A stretch of 64,000 nt of DNA from Pseudolabrys sp. (GTDB lineage: Bacteria > Pseudomonadota > Alphaproteobacteria > Rhizobiales > Xanthobacteraceae): assembly GCA_026125895.1 (NCBI GenBank), contig JAHCKG010000007.1, positions 96,853-160,852 of the forward strand, read 5' to 3'. Shown here piece after piece: positions 1 through 9,378 of this stretch; position 1 is the first letter of the stretch; each line of letters opens with the position of its first letter. The notes beneath the pieces are model-generated. The model saw only the letters and a program-made list of their open reading frames with translations, made no database searches and was not told where the DNA came from. The position numbers were made by a program, and so were the translations under genes.

Positions 1-160
1 CTGCGGAGAGCCGATGTACGCCGCCGGCGACAACTTCGCCGCAAATCACACTGGGGTAAAGGTCCGTGTCTTCAATTGCGATCGCTGCGCGCATGAGCTG
101 CGGCTGACTGAGTGGGCCACAGATTATCAAGTCGATTCCGCAGAGCGCAGCACTTTATAG
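1..160 (+). CDS. C-terminal fragment of a small zinc-ribbon-like protein
   Basis: A reading frame open from base 2 to the TAG at 158-160 encodes 52 residues and begins upstream of the window. It carries one CxxP-type motif (CGEP) at its start and a CDRC motif about 25 residues later, spaced like the two knuckles of a small zinc ribbon. Rhizobiales genomes contain many short hypothetical proteins of this shape. No function is assigned. The real length cannot be judged because the 5' end is missing. Confidence 0.5.
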   Translation, partial: CGEPMYAAGDNFAANHTGVKVRVFNCDRCAHELRLTEWATDYQVDSAERSTL

Positions 161-281
161 ATTAGAGGGAACGAAGTTGCCGTCCGAGAAAAGCCTCTAT
201 CGCGCCTCACTAATTTTTCGTTTCACTTCGGTGCTTTTCATTTGCGTTATGCTGTAGGTAAGCACGGAGGTTTCCCAAGAG

Positions 282-698
282 ATGACCAGTAAGGCCTTTA
301 ATTCCACCGATAAGTACGTCGGCGCTCGCCTTCGGATGCGCAGGCTCATGTTGGATTTGAGCCAAACCGAGGTTGCGGACCACGTCGGTCTAACATTTCA
401 GCAAATTCAAAAATATGAAAAGGGCTTCAATCGAATCAGCGCGAGTCGACTTCAGCAGTTCGGCACGCTTCTACATGTTCCGGTCTCTTTTTTCTTCGAA
501 GGTGCTCCCAGCCAAAATGAAGGCCACCGTTCAACCGGAAGATCTTTAGAAAACGAGTTCATCGATTTTCTTTCTACCTCCGAAGGGCTGGCGATTGCAA
601 AGGCGTTTGTAGCTATCAAAAACCCTTCGTTACGCAGATCAATTGTTTCCATGGTCGAGAAAATCGCAAACGAGAGCGACCGGAGGAAAGCAAGCTAA
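282..698 (+). CDS. XRE-family helix-turn-helix transcriptional regulator
   Basis: The product has 138 residues with an N-terminal lambda-repressor-like helix-turn-helix at roughly residues 14-70, including LSQTEVADHVGLTFQQIQKYE, the usual recognition-helix region. The C-terminal half is helical and has no recognised sensor domain. The layout matches the common Rhizobiales 130-140 residue XRE regulators. A GGAGG lies at 266-270, 11 nt before the ATG, slightly far but acceptable. It stands alone between the upstream fragment and a convergent FMN reductase gene, so its target is not evident. Confidence 0.85.
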   Translation: MTSKAFNSTDKYVGARLRMRRLMLDLSQTEVADHVGLTFQQIQKYEKGFNRISASRLQQFGTLLHVPVSFFFEGAPSQNEGHRSTGRSLENEFIDFLSTSEGLAIAKAFVAIKNPSLRRSIVSMVEKIANESDRRKAS

Positions 699-755
699 GG
701 TCACGCAGGGAAACCGAGCCAGATCACCTCCTCACCCCAACAGCAGCCCTCGTCA

Positions 756-1322
756 TCAGCCATTAACGCGGTGGATGAAAGCAGCAAAGCCGGCGAGCTG
801 GGTCTTGATGATGTCCCGGGTTGGCTGATCGGTCAGTTCGAGCGTGTCCTTGTCGAACTTGGTCGGCGCGAAGGACACGAAGATCTCGGGCGTGCCGAAC
901 AGGAAGACGTTCAGGTAGGTCAGCGACTGCCGCATGTGATACTGCATGCGCGAGCCGCCCAGCGGACCGCCGCTCGCCGACTGCAACGCCACCGGCTTTT
1001 CCTTGAACGGCTGATCCTTCATGCGCGAGACCCAGTCGAGCGCGTTCTTCAGCGCACCGGGGATCGTCCAGTTGTATTCCGGCGTGACGATGATCACACC
1101 GTCGGCGTTGCGCACGGCGTCGGCCAGCGCCTGAACCGGCGCCGGGAAGCCGTCGATGTCCTGGATGTCCTGATTGTAGAACGGGATGGTGTCGAACGGC
1201 GGCGCCTCGGTGAAGGTCATGCCCGATGGCGCCAGCGCCGGCAGCGCCCGCACCAGCGCGTGGTTATAGGAGTTCTTGCGCAGCGATCCGCAGATCGTCA
1301 GCACCTTGAGCTCACCGGCCAT
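756..1322 (-). CDS. NADPH-dependent FMN reductase family protein (quinone / chromate reductase-like)
   Basis: The 188-residue product is a flavodoxin-like NAD(P)H-dependent FMN reductase. The FMN phosphate loop GSLRKNSYN is at residues 12-20, and the family motif PEYNWTIPGALKNALDW follows in the middle of the protein. Such enzymes reduce quinones, azo compounds or chromate with FMN bound, in the cytoplasm. The length is typical. It is followed on the same strand by an FAH hydrolase gene 112 bases upstream, so they may be co-transcribed. The natural substrate cannot be told from sequence. Confidence 0.9.
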   Translation of the reverse strand: MAGELKVLTICGSLRKNSYNHALVRALPALAPSGMTFTEAPPFDTIPFYNQDIQDIDGFPAPVQALADAVRNADGVIIVTPEYNWTIPGALKNALDWVSRMKDQPFKEKPVALQSASGGPLGGSRMQYHMRQSLTYLNVFLFGTPEIFVSFAPTKFDKDTLELTDQPTRDIIKTQLAGFAAFIHRVNG

Positions 1323-1434
1323 GTCGTCCTCTCATCCTGTTGCGCGCATACAATGCAAAGCGCGCGCCCCATGATCGTCACGGGACGCGCCATTGTCGAA
1401 TTCAGACGACCAACGCCATGAGCGGCGCCTTCGT

Positions 1435-2307
1435 TCACTTCTCGTCGGCGATGCCGTTCTTGAGAACGCCGATGCCGCCGATCTCGACCTCGATGGTGTC
1501 GCCAGCCTTCATCCACACCGGATCCGGCTTGCGCGCATGACCCACGCCCGACGGCGTGCCGGTGAAGATGATGTCGCCCGGCTCCAGCGTCATGCCTTCA
1601 GTGAGATAGACCAGCGACTCCGCCACCGGGAACATGAAGTGGTCGGTGTTCGAGGATTGCATCGTATTGCCGTTGAGGCGGCTTTCGATCTTGAGGCCCT
1701 TGCCGCCGCGCGGCAGCTCATCGGCCGTCACCATCCACGGGCCATAGCTGCCGGTCTGGTCGAAGTTCTTGCCCATGCCCCACTGCGTGGTGTGGCGCTG
1801 ATATTCGCGGATCGAGCCTTCCATGCCGCAGGTGTAACCGGCGACGCTGTCGGCGGCGTTGTCCAGCGTCAGGTGCCGCGCGCGCTTGCCGATGACGACG
1901 ACGAGCTCCGCTTCGTAATCGAACTGGATCGACTTCTTCGGCCGGATCAGCGGCGCGCTGGGCGCCGTGAACGAGCTCATGACGCGGAAGAAGATCGACT
2001 GGAATTTCGGGATGTTGTCCTTCTGCGGACCTTCCTTGACGTGATCGAGGTAGTTGAGCCCGAGGCAGATCACCTTGCCCGGGTTCTGCACCGGTAGCGC
2101 AAACTTGACGCCGGCGAGCGGGCGGCGCGCCGAGGCGGGCGCCTTCTTGACCACATCCGCCAGGGTCTTGGTCTCTCCGCCAGCGCGCAGGAAGGCGCCG
2201 AGCTCCGTGGCGAGCTTGCTGTCGGCCGCGTTGACGTCGACGACGGTGTCGCCGTCGATCACGCCCATGCGAACGCCGTTGTCGGTTTCGAAATTGACGA
2301 TCTTCAT
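1435..2307 (-). CDS. Fumarylacetoacetate hydrolase (FAH) family protein
   Basis: The 290-residue product has the FAH fold. It shows the metal-ligand motif DYEAELVVVIGK near residue 130 and the C-terminal signature FTGTPSGVG followed by GDTIEVEIGGIGVLKN. Relatives hydrolyse or decarboxylate beta-diketo acids such as acylpyruvates, or act as 2-hydroxyhepta-dienedioate isomerases. A GGTGAGG Shine-Dalgarno sequence precedes the ATG closely. The family is easy to recognise but the substrate is not. The neighbouring FMN reductase on the same strand gives no clear pathway. Confidence 0.92.
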   Translation of the reverse strand: MKIVNFETDNGVRMGVIDGDTVVDVNAADSKLATELGAFLRAGGETKTLADVVKKAPASARRPLAGVKFALPVQNPGKVICLGLNYLDHVKEGPQKDNIPKFQSIFFRVMSSFTAPSAPLIRPKKSIQFDYEAELVVVIGKRARHLTLDNAADSVAGYTCGMEGSIREYQRHTTQWGMGKNFDQTGSYGPWMVTADELPRGGKGLKIESRLNGNTMQSSNTDHFMFPVAESLVYLTEGMTLEPGDIIFTGTPSGVGHARKPDPVWMKAGDTIEVEIGGIGVLKNGIADEK

Positions 2308-2455
2308 TGTGCCTCACCCAGACTGTTCAAATGCCGCTTGCCACGCGCGCGGACGCGCTGCGAGGCTTAGCGCACTGGGAGGCATCCCTTCAACTGCCTG
2401 AAGGGCCCACGTTTTTCGGATGGCGGAACGGTGGGCCGCGACGCGGCGCGCCGGT

Positions 2456-3442
2456 TCAGCGCTTTGGCTGCTCGGACAGCGAGAAGGCCTGGATCGAGAA
2501 GCGACAGTCGTTGTCCATCCAGACCCCGGCCGGCTCCCAGCCCACGCCACGGGCGAGCGCGGCCAGCGACTCCGGCGTGTATTTGTAGCTGCTCTCGGTG
2601 TGGATGGTCTCGCCGGCGCGGAATTCGAAACAGCCGCCTGCGACCTTCACCTTCTGCCGCTTGAGGCTGGCGAGATGCATTTCGACGCGCTGGCGCTCGC
2701 GGTTGTAGAAAGCGTGATGCTCGAAGCTGTCGAGATCGAAGTTGCCGCGCAGTTCGCGGTTCATGCGCACGAGCAAGTTCATGTTGAATTTCTCGGTGAA
2801 GCCCGCGGCGTCGTTATAGGCCTCGTTGAGAATTTCGGCTTCCTTCACCAGGTCGGCGCCGATGATCATCTTGGAACCGGGGCCGAGGGTCTTGGCGGCA
2901 TTGCGAAGGAACGCCGCCGCCTCGTGCGGCTCGAAATTGCCGATGGTCGAGCCGGGGAATAAGCCGATGCGCGCCGGCGCCTCGACGGCTTCCTTCGGCA
3001 GTTCGAAAGGCTGCGTGAAATCCGCGGTGATCGGCACGATCTTGAGCGAGGGAAAGTCCGGTTGCATTTCAGCGGCTTCCTGCTCGACCATCGGTCCGCA
3101 GATATCGACCGGGACATAGACCGCGAGCTCGGGCGCGGCGGCCAGCAGAAGGCGCGCCTTCTGGTTGGAGCCGGAGCCAAACTCGACGATGGCCGCGCCC
3201 GGCGGAATGAGCTGCGCGATCTCGGCGCCGCGCTCGCGCAGGATGCTCATTTCGCAGCGCGTCGGATAATACTCAGGCTGCTCGGTGATGCGCTCGAACA
3301 GCTCCGAACCGACGGCGTCGTAGAAATACTTCGGCGACAGCCGCTTGCGCTGCTGGCTCAGGCCTTTGAGAACATCGGCCTCGAAAGCCGACTGTTCGTC
3401 GTCCGCCGGGGCAATAGACTGGGTACGTGCCAAAGCGACCAT
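2456..3442 (-). CDS. egtD: L-histidine N(alpha)-methyltransferase EgtD
   Basis: EgtD transfers three methyl groups from SAM to the alpha-amino group of histidine, giving hercynine, the first step of ergothioneine synthesis. The 328-residue product has the SAM-binding EFGSGS at about residues 87-92, the family motif GLFPGSTIGNF, and the histidine-binding stretch around NEAYNDAAGFTEKFN. Length is typical. It lies 53 bases downstream of egtB on the same strand, the usual egtB-egtD pair. No egtA, egtC or egtE is in the window, as expected for the shorter proteobacterial pathway. Confidence 0.96.
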   Translation of the reverse strand: MVALARTQSIAPADDEQSAFEADVLKGLSQQRKRLSPKYFYDAVGSELFERITEQPEYYPTRCEMSILRERGAEIAQLIPPGAAIVEFGSGSNQKARLLLAAAPELAVYVPVDICGPMVEQEAAEMQPDFPSLKIVPITADFTQPFELPKEAVEAPARIGLFPGSTIGNFEPHEAAAFLRNAAKTLGPGSKMIIGADLVKEAEILNEAYNDAAGFTEKFNMNLLVRMNRELRGNFDLDSFEHHAFYNRERQRVEMHLASLKRQKVKVAGGCFEFRAGETIHTESSYKYTPESLAALARGVGWEPAGVWMDNDCRFSIQAFSLSEQPKR

Positions 3443-3495
3443 AAGGCCCTCTCAAATCCGAATGCGGAGTGTTAATTCCGTGGCCGGCGTCCGGT

Positions 3496-4749
3496 TCAGG
3501 GAAATTCGGCCAGACGCAGGCCGCTGAACTGCCAGCGCGCCGCCGGCGGAAAGAAATTGCGGTAGCTCAAACGCTCATGCCCCTCGGGGGTTGCCAGCGA
3601 CGAGCCGCGCAACACCATCTGTCCGCTCATGAACTTGCCGTTGTACTCGCCCAGCGCCCCGTCGATCGCCCGGTAGCCCGGATAGGACAGATAGGCACTC
3701 CGCGTCCATTGCCAAGCGCCGCCGAAGGCATCGGCCAGAGCGCCGGACCGGGCGGAAGTCTCCCATTCCTGCTCGCTGGGCAGGTGTTTGCCGGCAAACC
3801 GGGCGAAAGCGTCGGCTTCGTAATAGCTGACATGCAAAACTGGCGCAGCAGCGTCCACAGGCTTGAGACCACCAAGGGTCATGATCTGCCAGGTTCCATC
3901 TTCCTGGCGCCAGTAACCCGGGGCCTCCCAGCCCTCCCCCTGTACCGTCGCCCAACCGTCCGACAGCCACAGCGACGGCGTGCGGTAGCCGCCCGCTTCG
4001 ATGAATTCGAGCCACTGGGCATTGGTGACGAGATGGCGCGCGATCCGCATCTTCGGGATCAGCGCGTCGTGGCGCGGCAGTTCGTTGTCGAAACAGAAGC
4101 CGGAGTTATCGTGGCCGATCGGCTGGATGCCCGAGGGCACGTCGACGAAATCGTCCACCGCTCGCAGCGCGCTCGCCGCGCCCGGCATGCGCCAATCCGG
4201 ATTGTAAGCGGGATTGGTCGGGTTCTGCGCGAAGGCGTGCAGGATGTCGGTGAGCAACAGCTCCTGATGCTGCTGCTCGTGATTGAGACCGATCTCGAGA
4301 ATTTCGAAAACGCGCGGTGCATCCTGCGCCGTGACGTTGGCGATCAGCTTCTCGACCGCCGCATCGACATGCGCGCGATAGCGCGTGACCTCTTCGCTGT
4401 TCGGCCGCGTAATCAGCCCGCGCTGCGGCCGCGCATAACGCGGACCGGCGGCGACGTAATAGGAGTTGAACAGAAACGGAAAGCGCTCGTCGAAGATCTT
4501 GTAGGATGCATCGAACTCGCGGACGAGAAATGTCTCGAAGAACCACGTGACATGCGCGCGATGCCATTTGGTCGGTGACGCATCCGCCATCGACTGCACG
4601 ATCTGATCTTCGGGCGAAAGGAACGAGGCGCGATGTTCGGTTTCGCCGCGCACGCGGCGATAAGCGGACAGCCATTGGCCGCGCTGGTCGTCGAGATCTG
4701 GCTTGGTATGCAACGCGCCGGTCATCGACGACTTTGCGGTTTGGGCCAT
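3496..4749 (-). CDS. egtB: Ergothioneine biosynthesis protein EgtB (hercynine oxygenase)
   Basis: EgtB is a non-haem iron sulfoxide synthase joining hercynine to a thiol donor. With the start at 4749 the product is 417 residues. The DinB-like N-terminal half supplies the iron ligands, seen as KWHRAH (His63) and HEQQH (His157, His161). The C-terminal half is an FGE-sulfatase fold with HVSYYEADAF, LPSEQEWE and the closing SGLRLAE. An upstream in-frame ATG at 4779 exists, but GGAGG (4757-4761) sits 7 nt before the ATG at 4749, which decides the start. It is the first gene of the egtB-egtD operon. Confidence 0.95.
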   Translation of the reverse strand: MAQTAKSSMTGALHTKPDLDDQRGQWLSAYRRVRGETEHRASFLSPEDQIVQSMADASPTKWHRAHVTWFFETFLVREFDASYKIFDERFPFLFNSYYVAAGPRYARPQRGLITRPNSEEVTRYRAHVDAAVEKLIANVTAQDAPRVFEILEIGLNHEQQHQELLLTDILHAFAQNPTNPAYNPDWRMPGAASALRAVDDFVDVPSGIQPIGHDNSGFCFDNELPRHDALIPKMRIARHLVTNAQWLEFIEAGGYRTPSLWLSDGWATVQGEGWEAPGYWRQEDGTWQIMTLGGLKPVDAAAPVLHVSYYEADAFARFAGKHLPSEQEWETSARSGALADAFGGAWQWTRSAYLSYPGYRAIDGALGEYNGKFMSGQMVLRGSSLATPEGHERLSYRNFFPPAARWQFSGLRLAEFP

Positions 4750-5108
4750 GAACGGGCCTCCGTATCGGTAATCTGACAATGTCCCCGGGGAGGGAAATTT
4801 CTATGTAAGTCCCTGCTGGGGAATTTCCATCTCAACAAAGACGGCTGACGTTGCAAATAGTTCCACTTCCAAAATTCACACACAAGGCGGGGCGGGTTCA
4901 CATTTGGGCCGGCCGGCCCTGAGGCGGGGCGAAATTTAGCGGCCGATTTACCCGCCAGCTCAAGGTGATAGCCTAGGTTGCCCCCCGATGAGCCGATGCG
5001 CTTCCGGTCTTCGGAGGCTTTGAGCGAAGTCTGTGCAAATCGCGATGGCAACCTCCCGACCGTGCTATGCTGGGGCGCAACATTCAGCGGGACAAGGGGC
5101 GTGGTGTA
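4750..5108. other. Intergenic region upstream of egtB
   Basis: About 360 bases with no convincing gene. They should hold the egtB promoter, reading leftward, and the end of the convergent-side lipoprotein gene. A short inverted repeat, GGAAATT at 4793-4799 and AATTTCC at 4822-4828, lies just ahead of egtB and could be an operator or leader hairpin. No known riboswitch was recognised. Confidence 0.4.
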
Positions 5109-5336
5109 CTACTTGCCCGTCCCACTCGCTGGGCTCGGCGCTCGGGGCGCCATTTGCTTATCAATGTAGGCTTGATAGCGAGGATCATCAGGCCTTGGCG
5201 GCGCGTCGTCCGGCAAGCCGCCCATCCAGTGCGGCATCGTGTCGGCTGTCTTTTCAGACAACCAAGTATTTATAGAGCCGCACCCAGATATAAGTAGCGC
5301 AAGCGAGATTGCCGCCAACCTCAGAAATATTCGCAA
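5109..5336 (-). CDS. Small predicted lipoprotein
   Basis: A 75-residue protein with a basic N-terminus, a hydrophobic segment and the lipobox LISGC, with Cys19 as the expected acylation site. The mature part is Pro/Asp-rich (GGLPDDAPPRPDDPRY) and resembles a small lipoprotein family common in Bradyrhizobium-type genomes. The frame extends upstream, but a TTG at 5336 preceded 5 nt away by GGAGG (5342-5346) yields a classic signal peptide, so I choose that start. The gene diverges from mtnA. Function unknown. Confidence 0.7.
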   Translation of the reverse strand: MRIFLRLAAISLALLISGCGSINTWLSEKTADTMPHWMGGLPDDAPPRPDDPRYQAYIDKQMAPRAPSPASGTGK

Positions 5337-5467
5337 AATTTCCTCCACGCTATAGACGGAATCTATCAAGTGCCATCACTCAATCAAGAGTTGAATATCA
5401 ATCATCGCGCTTATTCGATAGGATTTAATTGAACTGGGCAATCCTTAAATGCCGGGTACAACAAGGC

Positions 5468-6568
5468 ATGCGGGTTAATGGCAGACAGTATCGTACGGTG
5501 TGGGTCGGTGACAACGGCCGATCCATCGAGGTTATCGATCAGGCTAGCTTGCCCCACCGATTCGTCATCGTGTCGCTGCGCACTCTCGACGATGCTGCCC
5601 GCGCCATTAGATCGATGCAGGTGCGCGGCGCGCCGCTGATCGGCGCGGCGGCTGCCTATGGTATATGCCTGGCCGTGGCGACGGATGCATCCGACCAGGC
5701 ACTCGATCGCGCCTATGACATGCTCCTTGCCACCCGGCCGACAGCAGTCAACTTGCGATGGGCGCTCGACGAGATGCGCCGTACGTTGCGTAACCTGCCG
5801 CGGGAAGGGCGTGCCGCCGCTGCCTACAAGCGCGCCGGCGAAATCGCCGACGAGGACGTCGCTGCAAATTCGGCGTTGGGCGAACGCGGAGCCGCGATCC
5901 TGCACGATCTCGCCAGGAAGAAGAACGGCGCGCGTCTCAATGTGCTGACGCATTGCAATGCCGGCTGGCTGGCGACGGTGGACTGGGGCACGGCGTTGGC
6001 GCCGGTTTACAAGGCGCACGATGCCGGCCTGCCGGTCCATGTCTGGGTCGATGAGACGCGCCCGCGAAATCAGGGCATGAGCCTCACGGCGTGGGAGCTC
6101 GGCCAGCACGGCGTCCCGCACACAGTGATCGCCGACAATGTCGGCGGGCATTTGATGCAGCACGGCATGGTCGATGTCGCCATCGTCGGTACCGACCGCA
6201 CCACGGCGCGCGGCGACGTCTGCAACAAAATCGGCACGTATCTCAAAGCGCTGGCGGCGAAGGATAACGATGTGCCGTTCTATGTCGCCGCGCCGTCGCC
6301 GAGCATCGACTGGACGATCAGGGACGGCGTGCGGGAAATCCCCATCGAGGAGCGCAGCGGCGCAGAACTCTCGCACATCAGCGGCCGCCTGCCCGACGGC
6401 TCGGTGGTCGAAGTTGATATCGCGCCAGAAGGCAGCGCCATGGCGAACTACGCGTTCGACGTGACGCCGGCGCATCTCGTCAGCGGATTGATTACCGAAC
6501 GCGGCGTTTGCGCGGCTTCGGCAGACGGTCTGCGCAGCCTGTTTCCCGACCGCGCGCCGAAGGACTGA
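5468..6568 (+). CDS. mtnA: S-methyl-5-thioribose-1-phosphate isomerase (MtnA)
   Basis: MtnA converts 5-methylthioribose-1-phosphate, and in some organisms 5-deoxyribose-1-phosphate, to the ribulose-1-phosphate. The 366-residue product shows the catalytic cysteine in THCNAG (Cys163) and the catalytic aspartate in [10 protein letters not shown] (Asp243), at the expected family positions. The ATG at 5468 gives the family's usual start; an in-frame ATG at 5429 would add 13 atypical residues. The next gene starts only 11 nt later and encodes a class II aldolase-dehydrogenase fusion. This suggests the product is cleaved by an aldolase rather than entering the classic methionine salvage cycle. Confidence 0.95.
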   Translation: MRVNGRQYRTVWVGDNGRSIEVIDQASLPHRFVIVSLRTLDDAARAIRSMQVRGAPLIGAAAAYGICLAVATDASDQALDRAYDMLLATRPTAVNLRWALDEMRRTLRNLPREGRAAAAYKRAGEIADEDVAANSALGERGAAILHDLARKKNGARLNVLTHCNAGWLATVDWGTALAPVYKAHDAGLPVHVWVDETRPRNQGMSLTAWELGQHGVPHTVIADNVGGHLMQHGMVDVAIVGTDRTTARGDVCNKIGTYLKALAAKDNDVPFYVAAPSPSIDWTIRDGVREIPIEERSGAELSHISGRLPDGSVVEVDIAPEGSAMANYAFDVTPAHLVSGLITERGVCAASADGLRSLFPDRAPKD

Positions 6569-6579
6569 AGGGCAAGCCG

Positions 6580-8634
6580 ATGCAGAACCTGTGGTCCGAC
6601 CAAGATGCGCGCGCGGCGATCGAGAGCTACGCCGGGCAAGGCGTCAACGAGGACCTCGCGCTGCGCACCTATACGACGCGGCTGCTCGGCGGCGAACCGC
6701 GCCTGGTCCAGCACGGCGGCGGCAACACGTCGGTGAAGACCACGGTGACCGATCGTCTCGGTCGCACCATCGACGTTCTGTGCGTGAAGGGATCGGGCTG
6801 GGACATGGGCACGATCGAGCCGCCGGGTCTGCCCGCGGTGAAACTTGGCCCGCTGCTCGAACTTGCCGCACTCGACGCCCTGAGCGACGAGCACATGGTC
6901 AACCTGCAACGCACCAATCTGATCGATGCGGCCTCACCCACCCCCTCGGTCGAGACGCTGCTGCACGCCTTCATCCCGCACAAATTCGTCGATCACACCC
7001 ACGCCAACGCCGTGCTGTCGCTGTGCGATCGGCCGGACGGCATGGAATTGTGCCGGCGAGTGTTCGGGCCGAAAGTGCCGGTCATACCGTTCGTGATGCC
7101 CGGCTTTGCGCTGGCGAAGAAGGCGAAGGAAACCTTCGACGCCAATCCCGACTGCATCGGCCTGATGCTGCACAAGCATGGCATCTTCTCGTTCGGCGCG
7201 AGCGCGCGCGAGGCCTATGATCGCATGATCGAGCTCGTCGGCCTCGCTGAGAAAGAACTGGCCAAGGGCGCCGGCAGGACTTTGGTGCAGGTCCAACTGC
7301 CGGCCCAGCTTGCCGGCGCTGGCGACATCGCGCCGATCCTGCGCGGCCTGCTGGCGGCGCCGATCGACAAGGGCGAAGGACGTTATGCGCGTGTCGTCCT
7401 CGATCATCGCGCGACGCCCCGGGTAATAGAATATGTGAACGGCTCCGAGCTTGCACGCTGCAGCCAGCAAGGACCGGTGACGCCGGATCACGTCATTCGC
7501 ACCAAACCGCGTCCCGTCATTCTTCCTGCCCCCGAGGCCGGCAAGCTCGACGAGTTCGCCGAGGCGGCGCGCGCCACAATCGAGAAATTCCGCGCCGATT
7601 ACCGCGCCTATTTCGAACGTCACAACGCCAACGCACGGCCGAAGAAGAAGCCGCTCGACGATACGCCGCGTGTTCTCCTGGTGCCGGGCCTTGGTCTGTT
7701 CGGCGTCGGCCCGACGGCGAAGGATGCCGCTGTCACTGCTGACATCGCCGAGACCTGCGCTTCCGTCGTCCTCGATGCGGAAAAGACCGGACGCTTCGAG
7801 ACCATCACCGAAGCCGATCAGTTCGACATGGAATACTGGTCGCTGGAGCAGGCCAAGCTCGGTAAATCATCGCCGAAGCCGCTGCGGGGCCAGGTCGCCG
7901 TCGTTACCGGCGGCGCCGGCACCATCGGGAAGGCAACCGCCGCGGCTCTCAAGCGCGAGGGCGCGGAAATCGCGCTGTTCGACCTCGACGCCGACGCCGT
8001 GAAGGCCGCGGCCAAAGCGCTTGGCGGCTTCGCAGTCGTCTGCGATGTGACCGATCGTTCGTCGGTTGATCGCGCGTTTGAAGCCGTGACCGCCACATTC
8101 GGCGGCGTCGATATCCTGGTGTCGAATGCGGGTGCCGCCTGGCAGGGCCGCATCGGCGACGTCGATGACAGCGTGCTGCGCAAGAGCTTCGAGCTCAATT
8201 TCTTCGGTGCGCAGAACGTCGCGCAGGCCGCGGTGAAGATTATGCTGACGCAGGCGACTGGCGGCACGCTCCTGTTCAACATCTCGAAGCAGGCGGTGAA
8301 CCCGGGCCCGAATTTCGGCCCCTACGGCCTGCCCAAGGCGGCCGCGCTGGCGCTCATGAGGCAATACGCCATCGACTACGGCACCGACGGCATCACCGCC
8401 AACGGCGTGAATGCCGACCGCATCCGCTCGGGTCTGTTGACCGATCAAATGGTCGATTCGCGCTCCAAGGCGCGCGGCGTCACCGAACAGAACTACATGA
8501 GCGGCAACTTGCTCGGCCGCGAGGTGCGCGCCGAGGATGTCGCCGACGCCTTCGTATCGCTGGCGCTGGCGCGCAAGACCACCGGCGCGGTGCTCACGGT
8601 CGACGGCGGCAATGTCGCCGCAGCGCTGCGCTAG
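6580..8634 (+). CDS. Bifunctional class II aldolase / short-chain dehydrogenase
   Basis: A 684-residue fusion. The N-terminal part (about 1-400) is a class II aldolase/adducin domain with HGGGNTS, the zinc-ligand HxH in DHTHANAV and a third histidine in LHKHGIFSFG. The C-terminal part (about 430-684) is an SDR with TGGAGTIG, SNAG and YGLPK as cofactor and catalytic motifs. Family relatives cleave rhamnulose-1-phosphate to DHAP and lactaldehyde and oxidise the aldehyde. Beside mtnA the substrate is more likely 5-deoxy- or 5-methylthio-ribulose-1-phosphate; that is inference. The start at 6580 is chosen by operon spacing. The stop shares CTAG with the convergent transaldolase gene. Confidence 0.88.
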   Translation: MQNLWSDQDARAAIESYAGQGVNEDLALRTYTTRLLGGEPRLVQHGGGNTSVKTTVTDRLGRTIDVLCVKGSGWDMGTIEPPGLPAVKLGPLLELAALDALSDEHMVNLQRTNLIDAASPTPSVETLLHAFIPHKFVDHTHANAVLSLCDRPDGMELCRRVFGPKVPVIPFVMPGFALAKKAKETFDANPDCIGLMLHKHGIFSFGASAREAYDRMIELVGLAEKELAKGAGRTLVQVQLPAQLAGAGDIAPILRGLLAAPIDKGEGRYARVVLDHRATPRVIEYVNGSELARCSQQGPVTPDHVIRTKPRPVILPAPEAGKLDEFAEAARATIEKFRADYRAYFERHNANARPKKKPLDDTPRVLLVPGLGLFGVGPTAKDAAVTADIAETCASVVLDAEKTGRFETITEADQFDMEYWSLEQAKLGKSSPKPLRGQVAVVTGGAGTIGKATAAALKREGAEIALFDLDADAVKAAAKALGGFAVVCDVTDRSSVDRAFEAVTATFGGVDILVSNAGAAWQGRIGDVDDSVLRKSFELNFFGAQNVAQAAVKIMLTQATGGTLLFNISKQAVNPGPNFGPYGLPKAAALALMRQYAIDYGTDGITANGVNADRIRSGLLTDQMVDSRSKARGVTEQNYMSGNLLGREVRAEDVADAFVSLALARKTTGAVLTVDGGNVAAALR

Positions 8635-9359
8635 ACCTTCAGCGTCAACCCGGCAGCGACCGCGTCTGTGCGGAAAGCCTTCACGGCCGCAAGCGACAGT
8701 TCGGCGCCGGTCTTGGTGCCGAGGTTCGGCAGCTTCTTGAGAACGTCAAACGGCGCGGTGATGATGTGGCAGCCCATTTCATCGGCCTCGACGACATTGA
8801 AGACTTCACGGGTCGAGGCCCAGATGACTTCCACCGTCTTGGTCGCGCGCGCGCGAGCAATCGCCCGCTGCATGATCGGGCGGTAGTCGATGCCGAAGTC
8901 GCCGAGGCGGCCGGCAAACACTGACACCACAGACGGCGCGCCGCCGTCGAGTGCGGCGACACCCTGCTCAGCCTGCTCTTCCGTAAACATGGCCGTCAGG
9001 TTGATCTTGATGCCTTCGTGCGACAGCTTGCGCACCATGTCGAACAGGGGCTCGTTGCGCGTCGTCGTCACTGGCAGCTTGACGTAGACGTTGCTGCCCC
9101 AGCTGTTGATGACGCGGGCCTGCGCTTCCATTTCCGAAATATCGTCGGAGAACACCTCGAAGGAGATGTGCCGGTCGGGTACGGCAGCCACGAGATCGCA
9201 GCCGAAGGCGGCGTAATTCTTCACGCCGGCCTGCTTGAGCAACGAGGGGTTGGTGGTGAAACCGGCGATCCACTTGTTTTTCGCCATTTCCACGATCTGC
9301 GCCTTGTCGGCGCCGTCGGTGAACAGCTTCACTCTCAAACCGGCTAGCGTTTTAGTCAT
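8631..9359 (-). CDS. Transaldolase family protein
   Basis: A 242-residue TIM-barrel transaldolase of the short (TalC/fructose-6-phosphate aldolase-like) type. The motif GFTTNPSLL lies near residue 32, and the Schiff-base lysine is in VYVKLPVT. The start at ATG 9359 is supported by GGGAGG at 9369-9374; a longer frame to 9407 has no such support and would overlap the upstream gene. It lies 19 bases downstream of the O-antigen ligase gene on the same strand. Its stop codon overlaps the aldolase-SDR stop in a shared CTAG. It could feed sedoheptulose or triose pools, but the substrate is not determined. Confidence 0.88.
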   Translation of the reverse strand: MTKTLAGLRVKLFTDGADKAQIVEMAKNKWIAGFTTNPSLLKQAGVKNYAAFGCDLVAAVPDRHISFEVFSDDISEMEAQARVINSWGSNVYVKLPVTTTRNEPLFDMVRKLSHEGIKINLTAMFTEEQAEQGVAALDGGAPSVVSVFAGRLGDFGIDYRPIMQRAIARARATKTVEVIWASTREVFNVVEADEMGCHIITAPFDVLKKLPNLGTKTGAELSLAAVKAFRTDAVAAGLTLKV

Positions 9360-9378
9360 CACGTCAGGCCTCCCGAAC

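Noticed and set aside
4793-4828. Short inverted repeat upstream of egtB as a riboswitch
   Set aside because: Only a 7-bp arm with no known aptamer features; could be chance.
5411-6475. Long minus-strand frame opposite mtnA
   Set aside because: Shadow of mtnA, which has its catalytic Cys and Asp in place.
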